Source of the DNA: Bacillota bacterium | GTDB taxonomy: Bacteria; Bacillota; Clostridia; Lachnospirales; Lachnospiraceae | Length of the DNA stretch: 64,000 nt | Direction: 5' to 3' | Assembly (NCBI GenBank): GCA_023435895.1 | Contig: JAEZLH010000033.1 | Coordinates: 1-64,000, forward strand | Shown here: positions 9,628 to 17,818 of the stretch, piece after piece | How positions within the stretch are numbered: the stretch's first letter is position 1 | Layout: every line of letters starts with the position of its first letter | The notes under the pieces: model-generated | What the model saw: only the letters and a program-made list of their open reading frames with translations | The model's database searches: none | Told to the model about the DNA's origin: nothing | Position numbers and translations under genes: made by a program

Positions 9628-10323
9628 ATGAGATATGAGAACATAAAAGAAGCAAAATTTATCAGCCGCCCTAATCGATTTATTGCACATATTGAAATAA
9701 ACGGTAAAATAGAAGTATGCCATGTTAAAAATACCGGTAGATGTAAAGAACTTCTTATCCCTAATGCCACGATTTTCGTCCAAGAATTTGACAATCCCAA
9801 CCGTAAGACAAAATATGATTTAATTGCTGTGTATAAAGGGGATCGATTAATCAATATGGACAGTCAAATACCAAATAAAGTTTTTCACGAGTGGGTTTGT
9901 CAAAGTAATTTATTTAGCGAAAATGCTATAATAAAGCCCGAAACCAAATATGGCAATTCACGATTTGATTTTTATATAGAGGACGGAGACCGAAAAGCTT
10001 TTATTGAGGTCAAAGGCGTCACACTTGAAGAAAGCGGGATTGCCCTCTTCCCCGATGCTCCTACGGAACGAGGCGTTAAACATATTAATGAACTATGCTC
10101 CTGTCTCAATGATGGCTACGAAGCATATATTGTGTTTATTGTTCAAATGAACAAGATTATGAGTTTTACGCCAAATAATAGAACTCATAAGGCATTTGGC
10201 GATGCTCTTTGCTATGCCAAGAAATGTGGAGTAAATATTCTAGCACTGGATTGCAGTGTCACAACGGATAGCATCTCGGCTGGTGAAAAGGTAAACGTTC
10301 AGCTAGATTTACAGGATTATTGA
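9628..10323 (+). CDS. sfsA: SfsA family DNA/RNA nuclease-like protein
   Basis: The 231-residue protein matches SfsA (sugar fermentation stimulation protein) along its full length. The N-terminal OB-like part includes VCHVKNTGRCKELLIP. The C-terminal part is nuclease-like: RFDFYIEDGDRKAFIEVKGVTLEESGIALFPDAPTERG, with the D...ExK pattern of PD-(D/E)xK nucleases, then GYEAYIVFIVQM. E. coli SfsA was first linked to maltose gene expression; a nuclease fold is known for the family. The ribosome binding site AAAGGA is moderate. It stands alone on the plus strand and converges on the solute-binding protein gene downstream. Confidence 0.93.
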   Translation: MRYENIKEAKFISRPNRFIAHIEINGKIEVCHVKNTGRCKELLIPNATIFVQEFDNPNRKTKYDLIAVYKGDRLINMDSQIPNKVFHEWVCQSNLFSENAIIKPETKYGNSRFDFYIEDGDRKAFIEVKGVTLEESGIALFPDAPTERGVKHINELCSCLNDGYEAYIVFIVQMNKIMSFTPNNRTHKAFGDALCYAKKCGVNILALDCSVTTDSISAGEKVNVQLDLQDY

Positions 10324-10346
10324 CAACTAAATCCTATCTAAATAAA

Positions 10347-10414
10347 AAGGTCGGTTTATTTAATCGATAGGCACTTCCAAATGAAAGTTTCTAAAACATA
10401 AATAAATCGACCTT
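10347..10414. terminator. Bidirectional hairpin between convergent genes
   Basis: The 16-base arms AAGGTCGGTTTATTTA and TAAATAAATCGACCTT differ at one pair. The hairpin sits between the end of sfsA (+) and the end of the orphan solute-binding protein gene (-). Plus-strand output is followed by a T-rich stretch. Confidence 0.7.
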
Positions 10415-10431
10415 GAATATATTTTTTGATT

Positions 10432-11832
10432 TTATTCAACCACAATATCCAGATTCCCTGCTACTTCTTGTTTAAAATCATCAATTGCTTGTTCTTTTGT
10501 CTTTTTACCGTCAGCATATTGTCTCACTTGTTCCAACCAATAACCATTAATCAAATCATCAAAATTCGTAACATTCCTGCTGGTTGCATTATTTGCTGCT
10601 GATAAAAATACATTAAATATATTCTGTCCACCCAGAAAATCCACCTTACCATCTGAGTTCTTCATCACGGAAGCAGAAGTAACCGTATCTTTTATACCAA
10701 GATCAAGCTTATCATTAGCCCATAAATACTGAAGTCCTGATTCTGAAGTATCAAGCGTCATCCATTGAATAATCTTGCCTACATCCTCTTTATCACTCGT
10801 GTCTTTGTTAGCTAGCACCAACGTTCCTCCCCAGAAAAACGGAGCCGGAGGCTCACAAATCGCCCAGTCACCAAAGGTTCCCTTTCCTTTTTCTCCACCA
10901 GCATAAGATGTCATCGTATATCCAATTAACCATGAGGGACCAAAGTAACCAAATACTTTCCTTTTTCCTTTATCGTTCATATCATTATACCATTCATCGG
11001 TCCAAGAGATGGTATTGTTAATAAATCCACTATCCTTAAGTTTCTTGGCCATATCCAAGAAATCTTCCCTTTTTGAGTCAATTACCAGTTTGCCATTCAT
11101 GACCCATTTTAAGTCTGCACTACCAAACACAGGTTTCCAAACATCATCCAAACTGGAACAAATTGCATAATTTTTTTGTTTTAATGTTGTGGCTGCTTCA
11201 AAAAATTTGTCCCAACCGGGTCCAATAATATCTTTGATTTTAGTCGGATCGTCCGTTCCCCATACGGCTTTCGCTATGGAGCGACGGTAGATGAATGCGC
11301 CACCTGTGGACTGATAGCCCAGTCCCACCAGCTTACCATCAGGATTCGTTCCCAAATCCGTAAAGCAATTAACGATAGCTGCTTCTTTTAATAGAGGATC
11401 CACATTTATCCCTAAGTCTGCATAAGGAGCAGCATGCTGATAAGCTTCACCCTGTGTATACTTAGATGCAAAAGAAACCTCAACACCATAGATATCCGGT
11501 GCCTCATCTCCCCCTGCCGCAAGAGCCTGATCCAGCAAGGTTTGATAATCTACTTCCATTGTGGACGCGTCCCTTATTTCAATTTTATCTTTATACTCAG
11601 GATGTAATTCCTGAAATTTCTTTACTAATTTAGGTAACTCGTTTGTGTAATTCCATATTCTTATAATTCCATCACTCGGAACTTGCGTCGGCACCTCATT
11701 ATATTGATCCGGAACAACCGTTACATCATTCACCGGAGCATCCATCGAAGATTCTGATTTCTTACCGCAACCTGATAATACCATTGATGACAATAAAAAT
11801 AGAACGAATGACGTAGCGATAAAACGTTTCAT
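10432..11832 (-). CDS. Orphan sugar ABC transporter solute-binding lipoprotein
   Basis: This is a 466-residue extracellular family 1 solute-binding protein. It has a lipoprotein signal peptide MKRFIATSF...SSMVLSGCGKK with lipid-anchored Cys22. The mature part starts with IIRIWNYTNELPKLVKKFQELHPEY and has the usual two-lobe binding-protein features. The start is placed at MKRF because AAGGAGAAACAT precedes it; the 27 upstream codons lack a ribosome site. No permease is adjacent. It lies downstream of the GH38 gene on the same strand, after a hairpin, so it may serve the permeases at 15.9-17.7 kb or a distant importer. The ligand is not predictable but is presumably a mannoside or other oligosaccharide. 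Confidence 0.87.
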   Translation of the reverse strand: MKRFIATSFVLFLLSSMVLSGCGKKSESSMDAPVNDVTVVPDQYNEVPTQVPSDGIIRIWNYTNELPKLVKKFQELHPEYKDKIEIRDASTMEVDYQTLLDQALAAGGDEAPDIYGVEVSFASKYTQGEAYQHAAPYADLGINVDPLLKEAAIVNCFTDLGTNPDGKLVGLGYQSTGGAFIYRRSIAKAVWGTDDPTKIKDIIGPGWDKFFEAATTLKQKNYAICSSLDDVWKPVFGSADLKWVMNGKLVIDSKREDFLDMAKKLKDSGFINNTISWTDEWYNDMNDKGKRKVFGYFGPSWLIGYTMTSYAGGEKGKGTFGDWAICEPPAPFFWGGTLVLANKDTSDKEDVGKIIQWMTLDTSESGLQYLWANDKLDLGIKDTVTSASVMKNSDGKVDFLGGQNIFNVFLSAANNATSRNVTNFDDLINGYWLEQVRQYADGKKTKEQAIDDFKQEVAGNLDIVVE

Positions 11833-11951
11833 ATGTTTCTCCTTATATTTTATTTGACTGCGATAAATAAAACATCTGAGATTTATTATATGCTCTTTTA
11901 TCACTATTTTCAACCATAAATTTACATGGTATGCACGCTAATCGTTGCAAA

Positions 11952-11993
11952 ATGACCGGTTGTAATAGGAATCTACATATTACAATCGGTCAT
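11952..11993. terminator. Hairpin between GH38 and orphan binding-protein genes
   Basis: The 15-base arms ATGACCGGTTGTAAT and ATTACAATCGGTCAT pair with one G-T. A stronger T-rich tail follows on the plus side, and only CATTTTG on the minus side. It could therefore be a partial terminator or a processing hairpin for the minus-strand operon. Confidence 0.55.
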
Positions 11994-12021
11994 CTTTGTA
12001 TTTTTGTTTTAATTAATAATA

Positions 12022-14826
12022 CTATAATAATTCCAGAGTGATTATCTCATTTGCTCCAACCACGATCGTTTGTGTTTTTGCAATCTGATTGCTTAACTGT
12101 TCCATCCTATCTTCATTTAAATTACATCGATATAATGAATGAATATTTTCGGGAAGAGTCAATTCTGTCTTTAACGATGCTATCGTCGGATTATACAGAC
12201 GCAGGATAACACTATCCCTATCTTCTGCTTTCTTTAGGGCGGACAGAATGATATTGGGATTTGAAGACTCTAATAGACTATATTTCTCCGGCAGTGTACC
12301 GCTCGGATTACCAGCTATTTGATAAGCACTCAGGGCTACATTTAGATTCTCTGCTTCTCTATACACATTTCCCTCAACCCAGTTCCCTTTGTGAGGATAA
12401 ATACTGTAGTGATATTCCATCTCCCTTAAGCATTGACTGCCTGATTGATCAGGAAATTCTCCCACTGCTTCCCACCAGGTAACAATCATATTACCCATCG
12501 CACGAAATAAGGTAAGGTACAGAGTCTTGTCATCATTATCCGCCATTTCATATTCACACATACTGTCATTTAATATGGCAAGTCCATGCTCTTTATTGCT
12601 AACATCCACAAAATTCTGCATGGGAAGTGTCTGCATCTCCGGCCAGTATTCATTATTTCTATCCATTATCGGCTTTGATGAACGTTCATCCACCGTAAAA
12701 TGTCCTGCTCCTGATACTGTATCAGTTTGAATGCCTGTGGGGAATGCCACTCTCAGACGATGATTTTTAACATTATTATTTACTTTGGTTCTAATATCTA
12801 GCTTCTTTGATCCTTTCTTTAGAGTCAGGTAGGTATTAATAATAAAAGGTACACTCTCTTCGCTTCTAGCACCCTCACCACGGATTCCAAACTTGGATTC
12901 GTAACCGGTTTGTGGCAGCTGCATTGTATATTTAATGCCTATCGTAGCGGATAATGGTCCGTTATCCTCACACCAAGAATGTGCCTCTCCCGTTAATGTG
13001 GTGAATATCTTATTATGGTAGGGAGGATAATACGCCCAATAATTCCCCACATCCCCTGCATCTTCAAAATAATGCAGCTTCTTATACCAGCTTTCCTCTA
13101 TTTTATCATACAAATCAATGGTTCCGTTGGAATTAACCATAACCTTTAAATACTCATTCTCCAACACGTTATCTGTCTTACAGATATCCTGTCCAATGGA
13201 GGTTCTCATAGGAATCCAGTAATAATGGGTTCGGTTGAACCTACTCTTAGGAAGGATATGGATCACCTTATATCCCATTGACGGAACCTCGCCGGTATTC
13301 AGAAAAAGGTGATGACGATCGGTTGCATAAGGCCAGGGTCTGGCTTCCAGGTCATGAACTGGAAAGTTTTTTTCATCCCTGGCGATTGCTTGAAGTTCCA
13401 GCTGGTTTCCTTCACTGTCAAAGGCCTCCACATCCCATACATTGTCAGACTGAGGGGTATTGACACATACTTTAATAATATCCGTAACCGGATATAGATG
13501 AGGGTTGAATACTACGATCAGATTCTCCTCTTCCTTGGCGCTCACACCGATTTTACGAATGATCTGTGCAGCTGCTTGATCCTGTGATACTCTGCTCATT
13601 TCAAGCGCTTGATTCAATCGATATTCCACATCATCCGCTGTTTTATCCTGAGTCACACCATTAATAGAGTCATGGGGATGCGCCTCTAACAGATATCTCC
13701 AGGCACGATCGAGATACCCTTTTTCATACGTTCCATTAAGCAGATAAGCAGCAGTAAACAACGGCTCTGTGCTGTGAATCATGGTATTTTGTACTTTTTT
13801 GTTTAATATTTTTAAATAAGCCCGGGATGCCAATGCATTTCCTGAACAGTCACAGGAAGGTCCGTCCCTTAGTTCCCCTTTGATAACCCTCAGATCCTTA
13901 TCTATCGCGGAAGATAATAAAGCCCGAGCATACTCCTCAAGATTGCAGTTGATAAACTGTGTATCCTCACTGATCTGATTCAACTCTTCAATCATAGCAG
14001 AAAGCTCCGGATGGGGTGTGGAAAAGTCCGTACCGTCAAGTAGCAGGCGATGCTCCGGGAAAGCGGTCGCATCGGTAGCGGAAAGAGCTTCCTTAATTCC
14101 ATCCTTTAACTGCTCCGGATCATAGTCATATTTTGATTCAAGCATAAAATAATCTTCTTCACAACGGCTGTCATCGGCATTATGAATTGCTGTTCCCGAA
14201 AGCTTCGGGCTGTATTTGAATTCACTGCTGAGGCAATCCATTCCGTATTTTGCTTTCAGATAGGCATTAAAATAAAAATTCGCTCTTGCATGTTTCCCCA
14301 GTCTGCTGGTCAATACCTTCGTTCCGTCAGGAGCTTCCCACCAGAATTCACTTTGCGGTGCACGTTCTTCCGATACCTTCTTTGCACAAACAATAAAATC
14401 AATCCCAAAGCCTGCATAAATTTGGGGAAGCTGAGCAGTTTGCCCCCACCCAAAGGAATTATAGCCAACCTTTAAATGACTGCCGTATTTTTTACTAACT
14501 CGGATACCGGTTAATAGATTTCGAACTAGGCACTCTCCTTCTAGCGGATAGAGATCGGGAAGTGTATACCAGGGTCCAATACCGATTCGTCCTTCTTTGA
14601 TATAATGGAGTAATTTTTCTCGGTTTTCAGGCTTCACTTGAAGATAATCATCAATTGGTACAACCTGTCCGTCAAAAAGAAAATAACGATACTCCTTATC
14701 CTGTTCCAGAGTATTGAGAAGTTCATCCATGAATTCGATTAAGAGCATTCTATTCTTCCAAATCGGATATCTCCATTCCCTGTCCCAATGAGTATGCGGA
14801 ATTATATAACCTTTATTTTTTTTCAT
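12022..14826 (-). CDS. Glycoside hydrolase family 38 (alpha-mannosidase-like)
   Basis: The 934-residue cytoplasmic protein has the size and layout of bacterial GH38: catalytic domain, helical middle part (...EAHPHDSINGVTQDKT, ~residues 378-400) and large beta C-terminal region. Zinc-site motifs are seen: HTHWDREW at residues 11-18 and the HDSINGV histidine. In GH38 the catalytic nucleophile, also a zinc ligand, is the Asp of a DxFG motif. Here the matching segment reads VGYNSFGWGQTAQLPQIY, with Asn (codon AAT), so activity or specificity may be altered. It lies behind the HAD phosphatase gene and two sugar permeases, suggesting breakdown of imported alpha-mannosides. The ribosome site is weak; no signal peptide is present. 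Confidence 0.88.
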   Translation of the reverse strand: MKKNKGYIIPHTHWDREWRYPIWKNRMLLIEFMDELLNTLEQDKEYRYFLFDGQVVPIDDYLQVKPENREKLLHYIKEGRIGIGPWYTLPDLYPLEGECLVRNLLTGIRVSKKYGSHLKVGYNSFGWGQTAQLPQIYAGFGIDFIVCAKKVSEERAPQSEFWWEAPDGTKVLTSRLGKHARANFYFNAYLKAKYGMDCLSSEFKYSPKLSGTAIHNADDSRCEEDYFMLESKYDYDPEQLKDGIKEALSATDATAFPEHRLLLDGTDFSTPHPELSAMIEELNQISEDTQFINCNLEEYARALLSSAIDKDLRVIKGELRDGPSCDCSGNALASRAYLKILNKKVQNTMIHSTEPLFTAAYLLNGTYEKGYLDRAWRYLLEAHPHDSINGVTQDKTADDVEYRLNQALEMSRVSQDQAAAQIIRKIGVSAKEEENLIVVFNPHLYPVTDIIKVCVNTPQSDNVWDVEAFDSEGNQLELQAIARDEKNFPVHDLEARPWPYATDRHHLFLNTGEVPSMGYKVIHILPKSRFNRTHYYWIPMRTSIGQDICKTDNVLENEYLKVMVNSNGTIDLYDKIEESWYKKLHYFEDAGDVGNYWAYYPPYHNKIFTTLTGEAHSWCEDNGPLSATIGIKYTMQLPQTGYESKFGIRGEGARSEESVPFIINTYLTLKKGSKKLDIRTKVNNNVKNHRLRVAFPTGIQTDTVSGAGHFTVDERSSKPIMDRNNEYWPEMQTLPMQNFVDVSNKEHGLAILNDSMCEYEMADNDDKTLYLTLFRAMGNMIVTWWEAVGEFPDQSGSQCLREMEYHYSIYPHKGNWVEGNVYREAENLNVALSAYQIAGNPSGTLPEKYSLLESSNPNIILSALKKAEDRDSVILRLYNPTIASLKTELTLPENIHSLYRCNLNEDRMEQLSNQIAKTQTIVVGANEIITLELL

Positions 14827-14910
14827 AATAATCCATGCCTTTCTATATTGAGTCTAAAAAATCGGCTCAACCTTTGTCACTCTTTCTATCATTATCATTA
14901 AGACAAAACA

Positions 14911-15894
14911 CTATCTCTGTATAATTAATTCCTTAATCTGCTCAAAGGTTTCATGGTAGCTGTTGCACATCCCCCTGGTACCGCTTTCCAGGATATTGCC
15001 TCCGCCAATACCAACGGTGTAATACCCCGCTAATCTGACCGAACACACACCCGCTCCACTGTCCTCAATTCCCATTACATGGCTTCTTTCTTCAAACGGA
15101 ATGCCTAGTCCAACACGACACACCTCATTATACAGCCAAGGATGGGGCTTTGCCTCCAGCTCGCCCAGCGTCCCGGTGCTCCCTTTTCGCAGCGGAAAGC
15201 CTGCTGTAATGATGCTGTCGTAGAATTCCTTCGGATCTCCCATTTTTAAGGTCTGGAAAGCGGAAAGTATCTCAGGGTAGGCTTTGTCGTACAACCCCGA
15301 GGTTACCAAACCGATTTTCACCTTTCTATCTTTTAGAAACAGAAGAAAATCCTTGATTCCTTCCTTGGGGATGAAAGCTTCTTCTCTTCCTCTTCCTTCC
15401 AAAATTTTTTTCATTTCCTCGTTTGTATGTTGAAAGTAAAATATCTTTGCCTCTTCCACTGTCTTTTCCGGTATGTATTTCTCGATGCAGTATTTTAAAT
15501 GTTCCGAAACGCTATGTCCTGATACAAAGGGAATATCTGCATTTTCAAGCTCAAACCTCGGATTCCCCATTAAACTCTGTACTGATCTCTCTATAATCCA
15601 AATCCAAAATTCCTCGCTCTGTACCGTTGTTCCGTCCAGGTCCATCAAAACTGCGGAGGGCTTGTCAAGCTTAGTAGGCAACACGGGATAATAAGCCGGA
15701 TAACCCAGTGAGGATTTCACATATGCTAACGCTCTGTCTTGAAATCCAATCAGTTCTACCTTCCTGTCACCGGTGGACACGATATGTTCCACACCCTCTT
15801 TGTACTGTTCAAAATGCCCGTCGCTGCAATGGTTAAGTTCAACAAAACCGCTCTCATCCGTAATATGTCCAAATCCCTGTAGTGTAATATTCAT
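14911..15894 (-). CDS. HAD-superfamily hydrolase (beta-phosphoglucomutase-like) with N-terminal extension
   Basis: The 327-residue protein carries a complete HAD phosphatase/mutase domain: nucleophile motif MDLDGTTVQSEE (~residues 83-94), motif II VTSGLYD, motif III lysine in EAKPHPWLYNEV and motif IV GIEDSGAGVCSV. The cap helices lie between motifs I and II, as in the phosphoglucomutase/phosphatase subgroup. About 80 residues precede motif I (from MNITLQGFGHITDESGF), which is unusual for single-domain HADs and matches nothing I recognise. It lies between the permease and GH38 genes in one operon, so dephosphorylation or isomerisation of a sugar phosphate derived from the imported glycan is a reasonable guess. 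Confidence 0.8.
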   Translation of the reverse strand: MNITLQGFGHITDESGFVELNHCSDGHFEQYKEGVEHIVSTGDRKVELIGFQDRALAYVKSSLGYPAYYPVLPTKLDKPSAVLMDLDGTTVQSEEFWIWIIERSVQSLMGNPRFELENADIPFVSGHSVSEHLKYCIEKYIPEKTVEEAKIFYFQHTNEEMKKILEGRGREEAFIPKEGIKDFLLFLKDRKVKIGLVTSGLYDKAYPEILSAFQTLKMGDPKEFYDSIITAGFPLRKGSTGTLGELEAKPHPWLYNEVCRVGLGIPFEERSHVMGIEDSGAGVCSVRLAGYYTVGIGGGNILESGTRGMCNSYHETFEQIKELIIQR

Positions 15895-15922
15895 ATTCCA
15901 TATCCTTTACTTAAGTATTCTA

Positions 15923-16777
15923 TCAGCCCTTCACTGCACCGCCGGTCAGACCCTGAATCAGATTTTTCTGACTAAACAGATAAATAATCAAAATCGGAAT
16001 CAAAGCAATCAATCCGGTTGCGTTAATCTGTCCCCATTTGATACCAGCCTTTGTAATGGAAGCACTGACTCCCGCCATAAGCGGTCTTAACGTATCGACA
16101 CTTGTAAAATTCATTGCCAGCATGAACTCCTGCCATATGGATATCAATACACTAATAGACACCGCCATGATACCGGGCTTTGATAAAGGCATGATCATTT
16201 TCATAAGAATCTGGAACTTGGAGCAGCCATCAATGGTTGCCGCTTCGTCAATTTCTCTTGGGATGGAATTAAAATATCCAAGGAGCAGCCATAAAGCGAT
16301 GGGAATCTGAATGGCAGAATATACCGCAATTATGGCAAGACGGTTATTCATCCAGCCGAATTGACCGAAAATGATGTAAAGTGGAACAATTAATGTGGTT
16401 AATGGCATTAACTGAGTTAATAATACAACCATTAGATAGGGTGCCTTCCCCTTAAACTTAAATCTGCTCATGCTATATGCTGCCAGACTTGCACACACAA
16501 TAACCACCAACAGAGTTCCCCCTGCATAGATGATGGAATTCAGAAAATAGATCGGTATCTTGGTCTGATGAAGTGCATAATCATAGTTTTCCAACGTTAA
16601 CTTAATCGGGAATACACTCGGTGGTATTCTATATATCTCTGATTCTGTTTTAAGGGAAGTCACTACCAGCCAATAGATCGGGAAAAGCACCACTACAGAA
16701 GTCAATGCTATAATCAGAAAGGAAAAGGCTTTATTTAAATTTCTTTTACCTTGAAAACTCTTCTGTTTTTTATTCAT
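15923..16777 (-). CDS. Sugar ABC transporter permease, MalG-type
   Basis: The 284-residue inner-membrane permease has six predicted helices, with the charged N-terminus MNKKQKSFQGKRNLNK before the first. The cytoplasmic EAA loop reads EIDEAATIDGCSKFQILMKMIMPLSKPG, which docks the ATPase. It ends with LIQGLTGGAVKG, typical of MalG-type subunits. Its ATG overlaps the TAA of the preceding permease gene (TAATG), so the two are translationally coupled. With its partner it would form the channel for the binding protein encoded at 17.8 kb. Confidence 0.93.
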   Translation of the reverse strand: MNKKQKSFQGKRNLNKAFSFLIIALTSVVVLFPIYWLVVTSLKTESEIYRIPPSVFPIKLTLENYDYALHQTKIPIYFLNSIIYAGGTLLVVIVCASLAAYSMSRFKFKGKAPYLMVVLLTQLMPLTTLIVPLYIIFGQFGWMNNRLAIIAVYSAIQIPIALWLLLGYFNSIPREIDEAATIDGCSKFQILMKMIMPLSKPGIMAVSISVLISIWQEFMLAMNFTSVDTLRPLMAGVSASITKAGIKWGQINATGLIALIPILIIYLFSQKNLIQGLTGGAVKG

Positions 16778-17676
16778 TATAAAACCCCCTCATCCTTTAA
16801 ATTAGAAAACATCTTTTTCACATATGGAATACATACCAAAGATACTAAAATCAATGAAATAACCGCCATTGCACCTGATCTCCCGAAATCATTCATTTCA
16901 AAGGCTAAGCGGTATGTATATACAGGAAGGGTTGAGGTAGCATCCATAGGACCTCCCTTTGTTACAAGCCATATTAAATCAAAATAATTCAATGTCCAGA
17001 TTGTTGTGAGAACACCGGTTGATGCTATCGCAGGAGAGAGGTGCGGTAAAATGATATAACGCAGAACATGAAAGTATCTTGCTCCGTCCACTGTAGCTGA
17101 TTCAATCTGATCCATCGGCTTATCCTGCAGTTTTGCTGTAATCATAAGAAACCAGAACGGCGTTGCCTTCCATACATTAATCAAGATCAAAGTCAACAAA
17201 GCCATCTTTGGATCTGAAATAAACAATATATTTTTATCTGTCAAACCGATTGTTTTTAGGATGTAATTGATGATACCGATATCGGCTAACAAAATCCATT
17301 TCCACATTAATGCCGTTACCACACCGGGTATGATCCAGGGTATCAGCAGTATGGTTCTCATAAAGGTCTTTCCCTTTTTCAGACGGTCGACAAACAATGC
17401 CAGACCAATTCCAATAAGCATTTGAAGTACTACACCAAATACTGTCCAGATGACAGTGGTACTGATAATGTGTATAAATTTGCTGTCAGTAATTACACTG
17501 ATATAATTTTGTAGTTTTATAAACGTTTTGTGTTCATCATATAAAGAACCGTTAAAAAAGCTCATCCCGATATTATAGGCGATAGGAAAACCAAGCATCA
17601 GCACCATAATGATTGTGGACGGCATTAAGTATAAATACGGAGTTAATTTTTTTAGCTTATTTTTTTTAGGTTTCAT
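16777..17676 (-). CDS. Sugar ABC transporter permease, MalF-type (UgpA/LacF class)
   Basis: The 299-residue permease has six predicted membrane segments. The EAA-type loop is QIESATVDGARYFHVLRYIILPHLSPA, and the periplasmic-side motif LTKGGPMDATSTLPVYTYR is typical of this class. GGAGG lies 8 bases before the ATG. It is separated from the upstream binding-protein gene by 142 bases containing a hairpin. No ATPase gene is present in the operon, as is usual for Firmicutes sugar importers that share an MsmX-type ATPase. Confidence 0.93.
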   Translation of the reverse strand: MKPKKNKLKKLTPYLYLMPSTIIMVLMLGFPIAYNIGMSFFNGSLYDEHKTFIKLQNYISVITDSKFIHIISTTVIWTVFGVVLQMLIGIGLALFVDRLKKGKTFMRTILLIPWIIPGVVTALMWKWILLADIGIINYILKTIGLTDKNILFISDPKMALLTLILINVWKATPFWFLMITAKLQDKPMDQIESATVDGARYFHVLRYIILPHLSPAIASTGVLTTIWTLNYFDLIWLVTKGGPMDATSTLPVYTYRLAFEMNDFGRSGAMAVISLILVSLVCIPYVKKMFSNLKDEGVL

Positions 17677-17726
17677 TCACTTACCTCCACATACATTCTC
17701 ATTGAAATAGCTATGCCTTCTTAAAG

Positions 17727-17762
17727 TAAGAAGGTAACGCTAATTGTTAGGTTACCCTCTTA
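17727..17762 (-). other. Intercistronic hairpin between binding-protein and permease genes
   Basis: The arms TAAGAAGGTAAC and GTTACCCTCTTA pair with one mismatch around a 12-base interior. It sits after the binding-protein stop and before the MalF-type gene on the minus strand, with no long T run. Such hairpins commonly stabilise the upstream message or partly terminate, giving more binding protein than permease. Confidence 0.65.
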
Positions 17763-17818
17763 CACAAGCACATTTTTAGGCAGTAATTTCTATCCCGCTT
17801 AAGAATTACGCTTTCATC

